Below are positions 41,933 through 52,659 of a DNA stretch of 64,000 bases, piece after piece. This DNA comes from Brachionus plicatilis (Eukaryota > Rotifera > Eurotatoria > Ploima > Brachionidae), in NCBI GenBank assembly GCA_010279815.1, contig QEOQ01000114.1, positions 420,440 to 484,439 on the forward strand, written 5' to 3'. The notes under the pieces were generated by a model that saw nothing but the letters and a program-made list of their open reading frames with translations, was not told the DNA's origin and made no database searches. A program made the position numbers and the translations under genes. Positions within the stretch are counted from its first letter, which is position 1; every line of letters starts with the position of its first letter.

Positions 41933-42506
41933 ATGTTAAAATCGAAAAATGATAACCGAATATGTCGTGCATATTCAATGGAATTCAAAAGAGCCGCAAT
42001 TAGACATTATGACACATATCCTTACTATTTAAAAATCAAAGGTGTGAAAAAGTTAGCTAAAAAATTAAGAGAATCAGAGAAATAAATTTTCCCATGCTTA
42101 TTAACTGTGTTACTTTTTTTTTTAAAAAATCACACTTTTTATAATAAAATTTTCTGATGTTTTTGTAAAGTTAGTTAAACTTTCAGTCAATTATTCAATT
42201 ACATTAGAATAAACCAAATTTTTTTTAATTTTACTAAAGCAAAAATGAATCCAAAAAAACAAACAAATAAAGAAAACTGTTTTCAGGAATCTAGCCTTTA
42301 TAATAGCTAAGTATAACACAGGGCTACAAGAACTCAAAAACTTCAAATTGCAGATTAAACGAAAGCAACTGCCTCTTGGCAAAAAACTAAAATTTATTCA
42401 AAATTTAGCAAAAGTGAAATTTGGTTTTGTCTTAGACAATGATTTAAACAAAATTGATGTTGTAGAGGAGTCAGATAATGAATTGGGAAAAAAAAATAAA
42501 AGATAA
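41933..42506 (+). pseudogene. Possible transposon-derived relic in two pieces
   Basis: 41933-42085 encodes 50 aa with YSMEFKRAAIRHYDTYPYY, reminiscent of helix-turn-helix N-termini of transposases. 42287-42506, after an acceptor-like TTTTCAG, encodes NLAFIIAKYNTGLQELKNF and a basic/acidic tail. A joined gene is not supported by a good donor. No firm homology. Confidence 0.25.
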
Positions 42507-42921
42507 AATTTAGCTTTTCTATCTATTCTGTTTTTCCTTAAACTTGTAATTTTCATATTTTTAAAAAGTCAATGTTCTGACAAAAAAATATTTAAAAAAT
42601 ATATTTTCAAGTCCAAGTCATACTTTGACTTGTTTTTGACTTTTTCATGACTTTTATAAAAATCTGAATGTCAATTATTAATTTGATTTAAGAGTTAAAT
42701 AATTAAATAATCATTATTATATAATCATTCGATGAAGTGACCTCTGTGTCAGGTCGGATCCGTTACTCAAAATTTCTTAGAAAAGGAGACGCGCGCATCC
42801 CTATTATCCACTTTGATAGAAAGGGATACATTATTATTCAATCAAAGGCTATAAACTTAAGATAAAATCAGACTTCAAAACAAAACATAAATCAAATTTA
42901 CGATTTTGAATCGATTATTTA

Positions 42922-44148
42922 GCGTAATTTAGCCATATTGGGTGACCTATTTTTTTTTTATTGCTTTTTCGGATAGATCTCTACTCGAGGATCACGAATC
43001 TGAACCCCTTATTTACCCCAAAATTTCAAATCACCAAATTGCACCAAGTGGTTAAATATGTGAGGGCTAATTTGGTTAAATGGGTTAACTAGATTACCCC
43101 GAAATTGATCCAAATTACCCCGGAAATTCACACAATTACCCCGAAACCACACTCATTTACCCCAATACATCACCAAATTAGCCGTTTTTTAAAGAATTAA
43201 GAGAGATAGAAGTATAAAGTAATATTTTTGTTTTTTTTTTATTAATTTTCGACTCGTAAAAATGAAAGAAAAAATTAAAATTTATCTACTTGGATAAATT
43301 AGAAACAATTGAATAAGAAAAATATTTATTTAAAAACAAAACGAATTTAAAATCAATTTTTAGAAATTTAACAAGAAAATTTTCTTAGAATTTTTACTAT
43401 TAGCATTCAGCACATACAAATTCTAGTGTTTGATTCTTTTTTATTCTACTTGGCAAACAAAGCTTCATAAGAGCGTGGCATTTTTTTTAAAGAAATGAAA
43501 CAAAAGAAAGAAATTTTTTTTGTGTTTTTTTAAACTTTTTGACGCTGTATTTAAATTATTGCAGTCGTTTTTCACTTTTTTTAGCACTCATTTTTTAATA
43601 AAACGCTCTAATTTGTTTCTCTAGACTTCAAGAATATGTTTTTTAAATAAAATTTTGCATAGTAACTAAAAAAAACGTCTTATAAATGTTTTAGGGGTAA
43701 AAGAGTTAAAGTGGTTAAAATTTGGGGTAATTTTGTTAAAAACCGGGGTAAATATGGTAACTTATTTAACCGTTTTACCCCTAAAAATAACCCATTTAGA
43801 ATTTGGCTTCAAAAAAAAAAATTTTTTCTTTCTGTCTCTTAATTTGAAGTTGTTACTAGTTGGTCTTAGCAATGGCTAAATAATTTTGCAAAATCTCATT
43901 TCGAACCGAAGTTATCGCGCGTAAATCAAATTATACTTTTGATTGATTTTCACCAGTTTTTCGAACTTGATCGATTTTAAGACGAATGGTATACAAACGA
44001 AAAATAAAAACTATATATCTGGATTCCTTGACCTGTTAGCTACTTAAAATGATACTTCTTTTCTCTCTTGGATGTATAGTTCTCATACAATTTCACAAAA
44101 TAAAAGTTCTCCCCCAATTAACCAATTAAATAATTACCCCATCTTACG
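42922..44148. mobile_element. 1.2-kb insertion with TTA target duplication
   Basis: The uninterrupted repeat at 41310-41345 and 54430-54450 reads GATTATTTATTAGAAATT. Here GATTATTTA (to 42921) and TTAGAAATT (from 44149) are separated by 1,227 bp, with TTA present on both sides. The insert begins GCGTAA and ends TTACG. It contains many ATTACCCCGAAA motifs on the left (43080-43180) and GGGGTAA inverses on the right (43690-43790). A TTA duplication is typical of PIF/Harbinger, but no transposase is present. Confidence 0.65.
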
Positions 44149-44395
44149 TTATTAGAAATTAATTAAGCGTAACGTTTTTTCTAAATACCAATCATATTTT
44201 TATAAGTTTATTCAACATTTGGCACATTTTTTTTCCATTAGTTTGATAATTTATTTGATTGAAATGATGTTTAAAATTTTTCTTTATTCAGATAAAAATC
44301 AAATAGATAAATAAAAATTTTGACACCATTTCAATCAAATAAATTATCAAACTAATGAAAAAAAATGTGCCAAATGTTGAATAAGCTTTTAAAAA
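44149..44395. repeat. AATCAAGCGTAACG family, right half of split copy, with internal palindrome
   Basis: Continues the repeat interrupted at 42921. TTCAACATTTGGCACATTTT at 44209 is inverted at ~44370-44390, and TTTGATAATTTATTTGATTG inverted near 44330. Confidence 0.65.
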
Positions 44396-45039
44396 TTCTT
44401 TAGGCTATGTGAAAAACTTAAACAATATAATTTGCTCTTTTTGCTTGAAAAAAATTTCGAACATTTTGAGTATTGGTCTACTAAATTAAACCCAAAAAAG
44501 CGCCTTTTATTGAAAAAAATTAAAAAAAAAAGTTTTGACCCTGACTTTATTAAAAAAAATAAATTCTAAGTTCAGAATTGACTTTAATTTTTGACCAGCT
44601 CTGACTTATCTTATCATAATTTTTAGGTCATCTGTTTTTTTTTCAAATTAATTATAGATATATTTAAAAAAATCGTCGCTATGTCCAAAAGTACTACAAG
44701 GTACCAGAGATAGTCCTAAAGATGAATTTTTCTTCTATTAAATTTGACAAGCAAATAGTTATTTTCGACCAAAATTGAATTTAATAATTAATTTTTTATT
44801 TGTTTCACCATTTTGTAAATAAATTTCTCTTTTTTTAATTCTAAAAAATATTTTTAAAATCAATTTTAATATTTCAAATTAATTTTTGTAAAAAAAATTA
44901 ACTTTTAAATATTAATATATTTAAAAAATGAAATCCTTGATTTAATTAAAATATTGTCTAAGGAAAAAGAGTCCCTCATAATCCATCTATAAAAGCTTCT
45001 TAAAAAGTCACTTATAAATCGACTTTTTTAAATAACGTC

Positions 45040-45300
45040 TTAAAAAGTGATAGTATTCCTCCTGATGTAAAAATAGCATTGTTCGCAGACGACCTCTGTA
45101 TCTGGGCACTCAAGACCTGTAAAAGGGAAATTCAAATAATTCTTCAAAAGGGAGTGAATAGAATCATTGAACACTGCAAAAAATGGGGATTTAAAATTAA
45201 CGAAAAAAAAACTTGCTACACAACATTTACCAAAGCTGGCCTTCGAAAAAATTATGAGAAAAGTTATGGAATGAAAATAAAAATTGGTCAAACGACTTGA
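45040..45300 (+). pseudogene. Non-LTR reverse transcriptase fragment (motif C)
   Basis: From about 45058 the frame reads PPDVKIALFADDLCIW, the catalytic FADD box, then NRIIEHCKKWGFKINEKKT as in non-LTR RTs. About 70 residues remain before the frame ends in unrelated repeat sequence. It is a decayed fragment inside the 42547-45708 structure. Confidence 0.75.
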
Positions 45301-45820
45301 CTTCCAAAATTTTCAAGTAAAGTCACTGACATGACTTTGAAAAGAAATTAAATTGACCTTTTGTTTTGACTTTTGCCCAAGTCTGATTTTATCTTAAGTT
45401 TATAGCCTATGATTGAATAAAAATGTATCCCTTTCTATCAAAGTGGATAATAGGGATGCGCGCGTCTCCTTTTCTAAGAAATTTTGAGTAACGGATCCGA
45501 CCCGACACAGAGGTCACTTCATCGAATGATTAAATAATGACTGTAATTATTTAACTCTTAAATCAAATTAATAATTGACATTCAGATTTTTATAAAAGTC
45601 ATGAAAAAGTCAAAAACAAGTCAAAGTATGACTTGGACTTGAAAATATATTTTTTAAATATTTTTTTGTCAGAACATTGACTTTTTAAAAAAATGAAAAT
45701 TAAAAGACATAAATTTTTTTATAACTTGATTTTTTATATTTTTTAATATTTTTTATCTTGTTTTTACTAAACCTGGAATACCACTGTGAGATAAGTTATT
45801 ACGTAAAGAGAAAATTAAAA

Positions 45821-46020
45821 AATATTTTGTCAAAGATAAAATAATTAAGTACATTTTATCAAATTTTTGTATGAATCAATGTGTATTAGATTGCGTCTAG
45901 CATTTTAGAGAGAATCATTGAATTGGTACAATTTTTCATACATGAGAATGATTGTTCGGCACTGCGCCGTTAGTGGTACGGTTCTGCACCGCTGATGGTT
46001 CGGTTTTAATTCGCGACCAT
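45821..46020 (+). repeat. Dispersed repeat, copy 1 of a ~200-bp unit
   Basis: GTGTATTAGATTGCGTCTAG, GAGAATCATTGAATTGG and GCTGATGGTTCGGTTTT recur at 62772-62966 in the same orientation with a few indels. Both copies lie 3' of a CCTGGAAYACCAYTG transposon end. Confidence 0.7.
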
Positions 46021-46454
46021 TATTTTAAGAAATATTGAAAATATTGAAATATGCTTTTTAAACAATTCACATAATTGTCATATTCTTTTTAAGTGATTTT
46101 TTTAATTAAAAAAACAAAAAAATTTGTGCTTAAAAAATTTTTAGAAAAAAATTAAACGTTTAGAGCTTTATCTTCGCTGCTAACGAACCTATTAATTTAT
46201 CCAACTAAGCCTTGAAAGCCGAACTGACTTTTTAATTTAAAATACTTGTTTACTTAATGGACCGTTCTTGCCAATTCACATATTTTTCTTATCCGACTAA
46301 ATTTAGACCGTTTGAGTCGAACCAAAGATTGCATATTTTTCATTGATATCTTCTGAACTGAATTTTTACATTTTTTTATCAATTAAATCAGAACGACATA
46401 ATGTTATTTATTTTTTAAATCTAACGTTCGATAAGAAACATGTCGTTATTTCTA

Positions 46455-48161
46455 CAGTATTGCACAAAAGTTTAAACGCATGCGCATTTTTTTTAAACAA
46501 ATAAATTATCAATCAATTAATTACAGAATAGAAGGTTAGTAAGGATATTTCTGTATTCTAATTTATTAATTAACATAATTAATTAAATAAAAATGCAAAA
46601 AAAACTAGACAGAAAAAAAAATAGCTGAATATATTAGTTAAGAAAAAATAGTGATAAAATTTCGGAAAAAAAAAATTGCACAAAAGTTTAGACGCATACG
46701 CATTTTTAGTATTAAAAATGACCACCTTTTGCATCATAACAAGCACGAATACGTTTTGGCATTGATTCAACTAATTTTTTCACATATTCATCAGGTACAT
46801 TTAACCATTCCTTCAGAAGTGTCGATTTTAAGTGTTCGATTGAGGTCAACTTTGTTTCTACCAATTTTGCATCAATATATGACCATAGGTTCTCGATAGG
46901 ATTAAGATCAGGTGATCTGGCACACCATGGTAAAAGGGCAATATTATTCTCATCAAAATACTCTTTAATTAGCTTTGCTCTATGTGCTGGAGCCCCATCC
47001 TGTTGAAAAAACCAAGGATCATCTCTTTGGTAAAAAATATCAACAGATGCCATTAGTTCATTTTCTAACGTTTCCTTATAGTTATATTGATTAATTCGCC
47101 CCTCATATATACGACAGCATCCTGTACCTTTAGCGCTGATGCATCCCCATATTCCTGCGGATCCACCACCACCTTGTAGAGTTGGTACAACAAATCTTGT
47201 GTCGTATTTTTCTTTTCTTAACCTTTTTACTAAAACCCTTGTTTTCCTATTAAACACCTCAAAATTGGATTCATCACTAAAAATTACCATTCCCCAACGT
47301 TCAACTGTCCAATTCAGTCTTTCTTTACACCATTTTAATCTTTTGATTCTATCCGATGCCGTCAGCAATGGCTTTTTAAGAGCTGTATAAGTTCCTATTC
47401 CTTTACTAGTTAGAAATCTCCTTACTGTTTCTCTACTTACCTTAACATTTTTAAACTTAGAATTAAACTCAGAGGCCAACTTTTTATTACTTATTGTAGG
47501 ATTTTTTCTTACCTGTAAAAATAAACTATTTCGGTCCCTATAAGTAAGCTTTCTTGGTCTCCCAGGCCTTGTTGATTCCTTTGGGGTGCCAAAGATATCA
47601 TTATTTTTTCTTGTTGTTCTCACACATTTTTCTGATACTCCTACCAATTTTGCTATTTCCCTATTACTTTTGGTCTTATCTTTTAGTAGACCAATTATCT
47701 GACATCTAACTTCATTGGTAACGCTTTTTTTACCCATTTTTTAACCAAGATTGCTAATATCTTCCGGGTGTAATTTATAATGCCACAGACACTAAGCAGA
47801 AAGTTTAATAGCAATGTTTCATATATGAATCTAACACTTACTGCATAATCTCTAAATTAAGATATTTACCAATTCATTTAAGCTAATTAATCGATTTCTA
47901 ATTAGAGATTAATGATGTGCGTCTAAACTTTTGTGCAAAAATTTTTGACTCACATTTTTATGGCTTTTATTTAATTTCAATTTTTCAGATAAGTTTAAAA
48001 TCGAATTATCATATATTTTATATCAATTTGAAGAGCAGAGTTAGTTTAATTAAAAACTGATTTTTATTTTGTATATTTCTAAAATAAAACTTAATATTTT
48101 TATGTCTTACGAATTATACTTATTAAAAAAGCCTGTGCGTCTAAACTTTTGTGCAGTACTG
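46455..48161 (-). mobile_element. Complete Tc1-type transposon (IR/DR architecture)
   Basis: Left tip CAGTATTGCACAAAAGTTTA, right tip inverse CAGTACTGCACAAAAGTTTA; TA on both sides (46453-46454, 48162-48163). A second copy of the GCACAAAAGTTTAGACGCA box lies ~220 bp inside each end (46676-46703, 47916-47938), the two-sites-per-end plan of Sleeping Beauty-like Tc1 elements. Length 1,707 bp with an uninterrupted transposase. It may be recent or still active. Confidence 0.92.
46712..47737 (-). CDS. Tc1 transposase, DD34E, intact
   Basis: 341 aa, the normal length for Tc1 transposases. The N-terminal paired-like helix-turn-helix domain (~1-115, NREIAKLVGVSEKCVRTTRK) is followed by the AT-hook-like GRPRKL. 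The catalytic triad is complete: first Asp in VIFSDESNFEV, second in FQQDGAPAH, Glu in LNPIENLW, with 34 residues between the last two. It would bind the inner and outer end repeats and move the element by cut-and-paste into TA. Starts at the ATG closest to the right inner repeat; no frameshift or stop. The host promoter is unknown. Confidence 0.94.
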   Translation of the reverse strand: MGKKSVTNEVRCQIIGLLKDKTKSNREIAKLVGVSEKCVRTTRKNNDIFGTPKESTRPGRPRKLTYRDRNSLFLQVRKNPTISNKKLASEFNSKFKNVKVSRETVRRFLTSKGIGTYTALKKPLLTASDRIKRLKWCKERLNWTVERWGMVIFSDESNFEVFNRKTRVLVKRLRKEKYDTRFVVPTLQGGGGSAGIWGCISAKGTGCCRIYEGRINQYNYKETLENELMASVDIFYQRDDPWFFQQDGAPAHRAKLIKEYFDENNIALLPWCARSPDLNPIENLWSYIDAKLVETKLTSIEHLKSTLLKEWLNVPDEYVKKLVESMPKRIRACYDAKGGHF

Positions 48162-48185
48162 TATTGCGACATGTCATAAAAATTA

Positions 48186-48333
48186 AGCAAATATGTTAGA
48201 CAGATATTCAAATATGTAAAAAAAGGACTGACTTTGGCTCTTTCTGAATATTTTTCTTAAAAATTTGATTTTCCAATTTTTTAGTTAAAATTTCTTAGGT
48301 AAGCTAAGAAAAATTACAAAGTTTTGATTTTCG
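48186..48333 (+). repeat. Direct duplication, copy 1 (second at 49326-49473)
   Basis: GCAAATATGTTAGACAGATA through TTACAAAGTTTTGATTTT is ~97% identical to 49326-49473. Both copies carry the tail of the RT fragment described at 49186. The Tc1 element ends just left of this copy. Confidence 0.8.
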
Positions 48334-48705
48334 GGTCTAGTCGTTTAGGTGAACAATGGCTCATCTTTTACTGGAACAATTCTTGTTCTCAGGTTTTGTA
48401 AACTTTAAGTTTACCCAATCTAAAAATTGTTCACCAATTTTGATATTTTTTCATCCATTTAGAAAAAAACTAAATTTAATATTAAAAATATAATAATTCA
48501 ATTGATTAATAAAAATAAAAAAAAGATAGCAAAAAAAAATAAATAGATAAAAAATTTAAAGTTAGATGGAGTAGGTAAAATTTTCGAAACATTTTTAGTT
48601 CATCCAAGTCAAACATTTGAAGGGTGAAATTAATTTTAATTTCCTTTAATTTTTATTATTTTTTTATAACGCAAAGATTTAAGAGTGCATTTGGGTATTT
48701 TGAAG
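48325..48705 (+). repeat. GTCTAGTCG repeat, copy 3
   Basis: GGGTCTAGTCGTTTAGGTGA, TTTTACTGGAACAATTCTTG, AAAGTTAGATGGAGTAGG and CATCCAAGTCAAACATTTGA match copy 4 (52660-53045) closely. It begins exactly where the 48186 duplication breaks off, so one interrupts the other. Confidence 0.7.
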
Positions 48706-48839
48706 AAGAATTATCTTGGTACACATAAAAAATAAATAAAAGTTAAAAAAAGAATTTTCAATATTTTACAGATATATTCATTTGTTGATAATTCTTGTTT
48801 TTATGTAGAAATACCTCATTTTATTTTTTTAAAATGAGG

Positions 48840-49165
48840 TAATAAATTAGAAAGAAGAAGGAATTATGAATATATTGAAAAATTTTAGCAAAGTAAAATT
48901 TTTGATCAAATTTCAAGCGCTCAATCTTGCTCAAAAATATTTATATGCGAAAATTTTATTTCATCGCAGATTTTAGATTTTTTTAATATTTCAAAGCTTT
49001 AGTTTTAAACTTTTGAAAAAAAATTGTAATTTCTAATAATGCAATGAAAATCAATTGCACATTTAAAAATGTTTGAGCAAGATTGAGCGCTTGAAATTTG
49101 ATCAAAGATTTTACTTTGCTTAAATTTTCAATATATTCATAATTCCTTCTCCTTTCTAATTTATA
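48840..49165. mobile_element. Foldback element
   Basis: TTAGAAAGAAGAAGGAATTA ... TTTCAAGCGCTCAATCTTGC on the left is inverted at 49065-49165. A related arm (GAGCAAGATTGAGCGCTTGA) is present at ~53774-53805. Confidence 0.6.
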
Positions 49166-49185
49166 TTAAATTTATATTAATTTAT

Positions 49186-49401
49186 ATTACCCAAGATCAC
49201 ATATTGAGATTAAAACAATCAATAACAGATGGATTCAATCGCAATCAACTAACAGGAGCTATCTTCTTCGATCTTGAGAAAGCCTTTGACAAAACATCAC
49301 ACAATGGTATAATTGCAAAATTAAAAGCAAATATGTTAGACAGATATTCAAATATGTTAAAAAAAGGACTGAATTTGGCTCTTTCTGAATATTTTTCTTA
49401 A
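49186..49401 (+). pseudogene. Non-LTR reverse transcriptase fragment (motif A)
   Basis: The frame DHILRLKQSITDGFNRNQL leads into TGAIFFDLEKAFDK, the RT motif A with its catalytic Asp, then HNGIIAKLKANML. Only ~70 residues survive. The downstream half is duplicated at 48186-48333. Confidence 0.7.
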
Positions 49402-49821
49402 AAATTTGATTTTCCAATTTTTTAGTTAAAATTTCTTAGGTAAGCTTAGAAAAATTACAAAGTTTTGATTTTATCAAAGTTTAATTTGTTTGGATAAATT
49501 GAGCAAGTTAAATTCGCTGAAAGTTTTTAACAATAGAAAAAAAATGTAAAAGTCTAATTTAATAAAATTTAATTATTAAATGAATTTTCAAAAATTAATC
49601 TGCAGTCGTTAATCAATTTTCATCAATTTAAATTGTGACATAATCTAAAATTAAATTATAACTTATAAAAGGATTCTATAAAACAATTTATTATGAAACT
49701 ATGAAATTTAAAAATAAATGTTTAAAAATTATTTGTTTAATTTAATTGATTGTTATTCAAAAATAAAAAAAAATGTAAAATTAAGCACATAACTTTGTAT
49801 TGCATTTAGGAAAACCAATTT

Positions 49822-49971
49822 GCGTTTTTCATATCAATATAATTTCGTAAATTTTAAAATAAGAATAAAATTTTAATTTGCTTGATTTAAACATTTGAGT
49901 TTTTCATATCAATATAATTTCGTAAATTTTAAAATAAGAATAAAATTTTAATTTGTTTGATTAAAACATTT
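49822..49971 (+). repeat. Tandem duplication of a 75-bp unit upstream of the protease gene
   Basis: The unit with TTTTTCATATCAATATAATT and AAATAAGAATAAAATTTTAA occurs twice head to tail (49822-49896, 49897-49971) with only a few differences. It ends about 20 bp before the TATA-like box, so it may duplicate promoter elements. Confidence 0.75.
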
Positions 49972-49991
49972 GAAGCATTAAATAATGGCCC

Positions 49992-49999
49992 TATTTAAA
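49992..49999 (+). promoter_or_regulatory. TATA-like box of the serine protease gene
   Basis: TATTTAAA 32 bases before the ATG at 50031, which implies a very short leader or use of the second ATG at 50037. Confidence 0.5.
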
Positions 50000-50030
50000 G
50001 ACTAGGAAAAGGCTCGTCTTTTTTAAAGAT

Positions 50031-51135
50031 ATGAACATGCCAAAATTTGTATTTACATTTGTTTTGATATTGTTATATGAATATGAAGTATTTGCTGCAA
50101 TTAACCCTCCGGAATGTGGGAAAAGAATCAATGAGATAAGAGGAAAAGGATTAAACAAAATTGTGAATGGACAAATAGCAGATCCGGAAGATTGGGGATG
50201 GCAAGTTTATGTTCAATATTGGACTCTTAATTCAATATTTAAATGTGGAGGATCTTTAATTGATTCCCAATGGGTTCTCACTGCGGCTCATTGTGTTTAT
50301 AATTTAGAACAAAATATCCTTCCAAATCCACCACTTTACATAATTTATTTAGGGCTTCATGATGAAGAAAAATCAGAAGATTTTACTATAGCCACCGGAG
50401 CATCTAAAATAATTTTACATCCAGATTATGATGATTCAAAATTTCAAACAGAAGGTCTTCAAAATGACATAGCATTAATTAAATTAAAAGTATAACTTCT
50501 AAAAAATTGAACCATTTTTGTGATAAATATTGTCTTAAAGGAATCTATAAAATTTAATGATCAAATTTTACCTGTTTGTCTACCTGAATCAAATAGTGAA
50601 TTTTCAAATAAAATGGCATGGGCAACTGGATGGGGAAATTTAGATGGAAACGGTGCTTCTTCAAAATTTTTAATGGAGGTAAATATTCCTATTTATAATG
50701 ATTCGTATTGTACAAAAAAATTTGCAATAAAATATAACACTAAAAATTCTATTTGCGGTGGAGGAAATAATAAAGGCACTTGCCAAGGAGATTCTGGCGG
50801 TCCATTGGTGGTAAAAGATGGTGACAAATGGAAGCTGGCAGGTATAACTAGCTATGGCGCAGTTGGTTGCAAAAATGAAACAGTATTTGCCAAGACAAGT
50901 GCTTTTATTGATTGGATTAAAAAGACTATTCAAGGTAAATGTTTGAAAATTTAATTAAATGAAATTAAATAATTTTTTCTTAATTTAAATATTAGAAAAT
51001 TCGTCAATTCCAACTGCGTCATCGTCATCAATTCCAACTGCGTCATCGTCATCAATTCCAACTGCAACATTTACAATTATTAATTTTTCGACAAGTTTTT
51101 TTTCTTTTTTCTTTTATGCTTTAAATTTTGTTTAA
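50031..51135 (+). CDS. Secreted trypsin-fold serine protease, possibly GPI-anchored, 3 exons
   Basis: Exons 50031-50489, 50541-50934, 50996-51135 (introns 51 and 61 bp, GT-AG); 330 aa. A signal peptide (VFTFVLILLYEYEVFA) and short propeptide precede the activation site NK|IVNG. The triad is complete: His in LTAAHC, Asp in LQNDIALIKL, Ser in CQGDSGGPL. The residue at the trypsin Asp189 position reads Gly (GTCQGDSGG) and position 226 is Thr, so specificity is more likely elastase- or chymotrypsin-like than tryptic (inference). Exon 3 adds three SSSIPTA-type repeats and a hydrophobic end (FSTSFFSFFFYALNFV) typical of a GPI signal. If intron 2 is retained the protein ends GKCLKI, giving a soluble form. 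A TATA-like box and duplicated upstream unit lie in front. Confidence 0.88.
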
Positions 51136-52513
51136 CTTTAACGAAATATTTTAATTTTTAAATTTTTAATTATTTTGGAGTTATTTTTATAAATTTTTTT
51201 ATAATTAAAAAAAAATTTTCCAAAAATATAGTTTTAAATTTTTGGTTGATTAAAATTAATTTTTAAATAAAGTCTTTAAAAAAAACTTTAAAATTTTTTT
51301 CAGCTGAATTGAAGGCTCAAAAATCCTTTTAATTTCAAGGTTTCATATAATAGAAAAGTTATCTAATAAAAAATTATTTAAACACGTGATCATTTTTTTT
51401 TGATCTCTTTCAGCATTTCTTTTTAATTTTGTGCGATTTGAAGAATTGAGTTAAAGAAATGTTAAAGTAAGACTGAGTCATTCTGGAGAAAAGAGAGCTG
51501 GTATCGAATCAAGTTTAATTGAATGCCCCACTCCATTGTACAATTGTCACCTTTCTTTTTCTTCTTTTCTTCAACTGAAAATTCAAATATTTAAATTTTT
51601 AACCTTTCTTATTATTATTTTTTAAACTTTATCATTTTAATTAATTTATTTAAATTTTTTTAACCTAATTTTTATTTTTATTAATTTCTGAAAGATAGAT
51701 TAACAAATAGATGAATCAGAAAAAATAATACAGTAGATACTGAATTAAAGCATATATTTAATGAGCAAAAGTAGCAAAAGTATTTTCTTTTTAATTTTTA
51801 ATTAAATATAATTGTTCAAAATATTAGCATTGTGAAGTTTTGTTAAAAAGATTCAAAAAGTTCTTAATTGAAATTTTTCGATGAATGAAAAAAATTTGCC
51901 CCTTTTAAAATATGTAACAATGTGTAACAAAAGTTGTTACACCAAGTAGCCTTGAAAATAAATTCTGAAAGTTTTCTTTAAATCAATCATCGACTTTTAA
52001 AATCAATCGAATTTAGGACAATTTATTTGTCTTTGTAAAAAAAGAAGTTTTATTTGAAATATTTAGAATTTTTGTAAGTGTTTAATTTTAAATTTCGAAA
52101 TTTTTATTTCAAAACCAACTAAACATTCATTCAGTTTTTTTGGAAAATCAATAATTGGTTAATTGAAATTTTTTTGTTTTTTTTTGAGCAAGTCCTGTAA
52201 CATTTTTTGTTACATCATGTGCTAAATTTTTATTTTATCACTTCATTCCATTCAAAATATATACGAATTTAAGATTTTGAACTGAACTTTTTGAACGAAA
52301 CTTCACAATGCTTAAAATATTTCAAAAAATAAATTTTCTTTACCTTATTTTTGGTCCCTTAGTTTTATACTAATATATAAAAAAAAAAAACTTAAAAAAA
52401 TAAAAATGATCCATATTGATTTAGTACCTGAAAATATTAATATTTAAAGAAATATGTTTAATACCTAGGAAAAAAGGGTCCTTTTTAAATAGGTAAAGTA
52501 CGGATAGGTAAAG
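51136..52513. other. Spacer 3' of the protease gene
   Basis: AT-rich. About 51415-51520 resembles 56225-56350 (CGATTTGAAGAATTGAGT, CGAATCAAG), one homologous segment of unknown nature. No gene seen. Confidence 0.35.
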
Positions 52514-52545
52514 TAAAGTATTTATTACATGTAATAAATACTTTA
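52514..52545. repeat. Perfect 32-bp palindrome
   Basis: TAAAGTATTTATTACA followed immediately by its exact inverse complement, no spacer. Confidence 0.85.
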
Positions 52546-52584
52546 ATCTTAATTTTAGATAGAGATGCAACTTTAAAAAAAATG

Positions 52585-52647
52585 AAATCTTTTATTATTA
52601 TTTAGGAAAAAAAACCGTTTTTTTTCCTAAATAATAATAAAAGATTT
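52585..52647. repeat. Perfect 30-bp-arm hairpin, 3-base loop
   Basis: AAATCTTTTATTATTATTTA, then GG and eight A, then CCG, then the exact inverse complement. It could fold as an RNA hairpin or be a cruciform site. Confidence 0.85.
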
Positions 52648-52659
52648 ACGGCGTAAATC

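Larger units (their letters stand above)
42547..45708. repeat. 3.1-kb structure with ~330-bp inverted arms
   Basis: Arms 42547-42877 and 45378-45708 are ~95% identical in inverse orientation, including GTTACTCAAAATTTCTTAGA, GAGACGCGCGCATCCC and CTATCAAAGTGGATAATAGG. The 2.5-kb spacer holds the 42922-44148 insertion, a palindromic repeat (44204-44392) and an RT fragment. The arms may be TIRs of a large element or a segmental inverted duplication. No transposase is visible. Confidence 0.7.
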
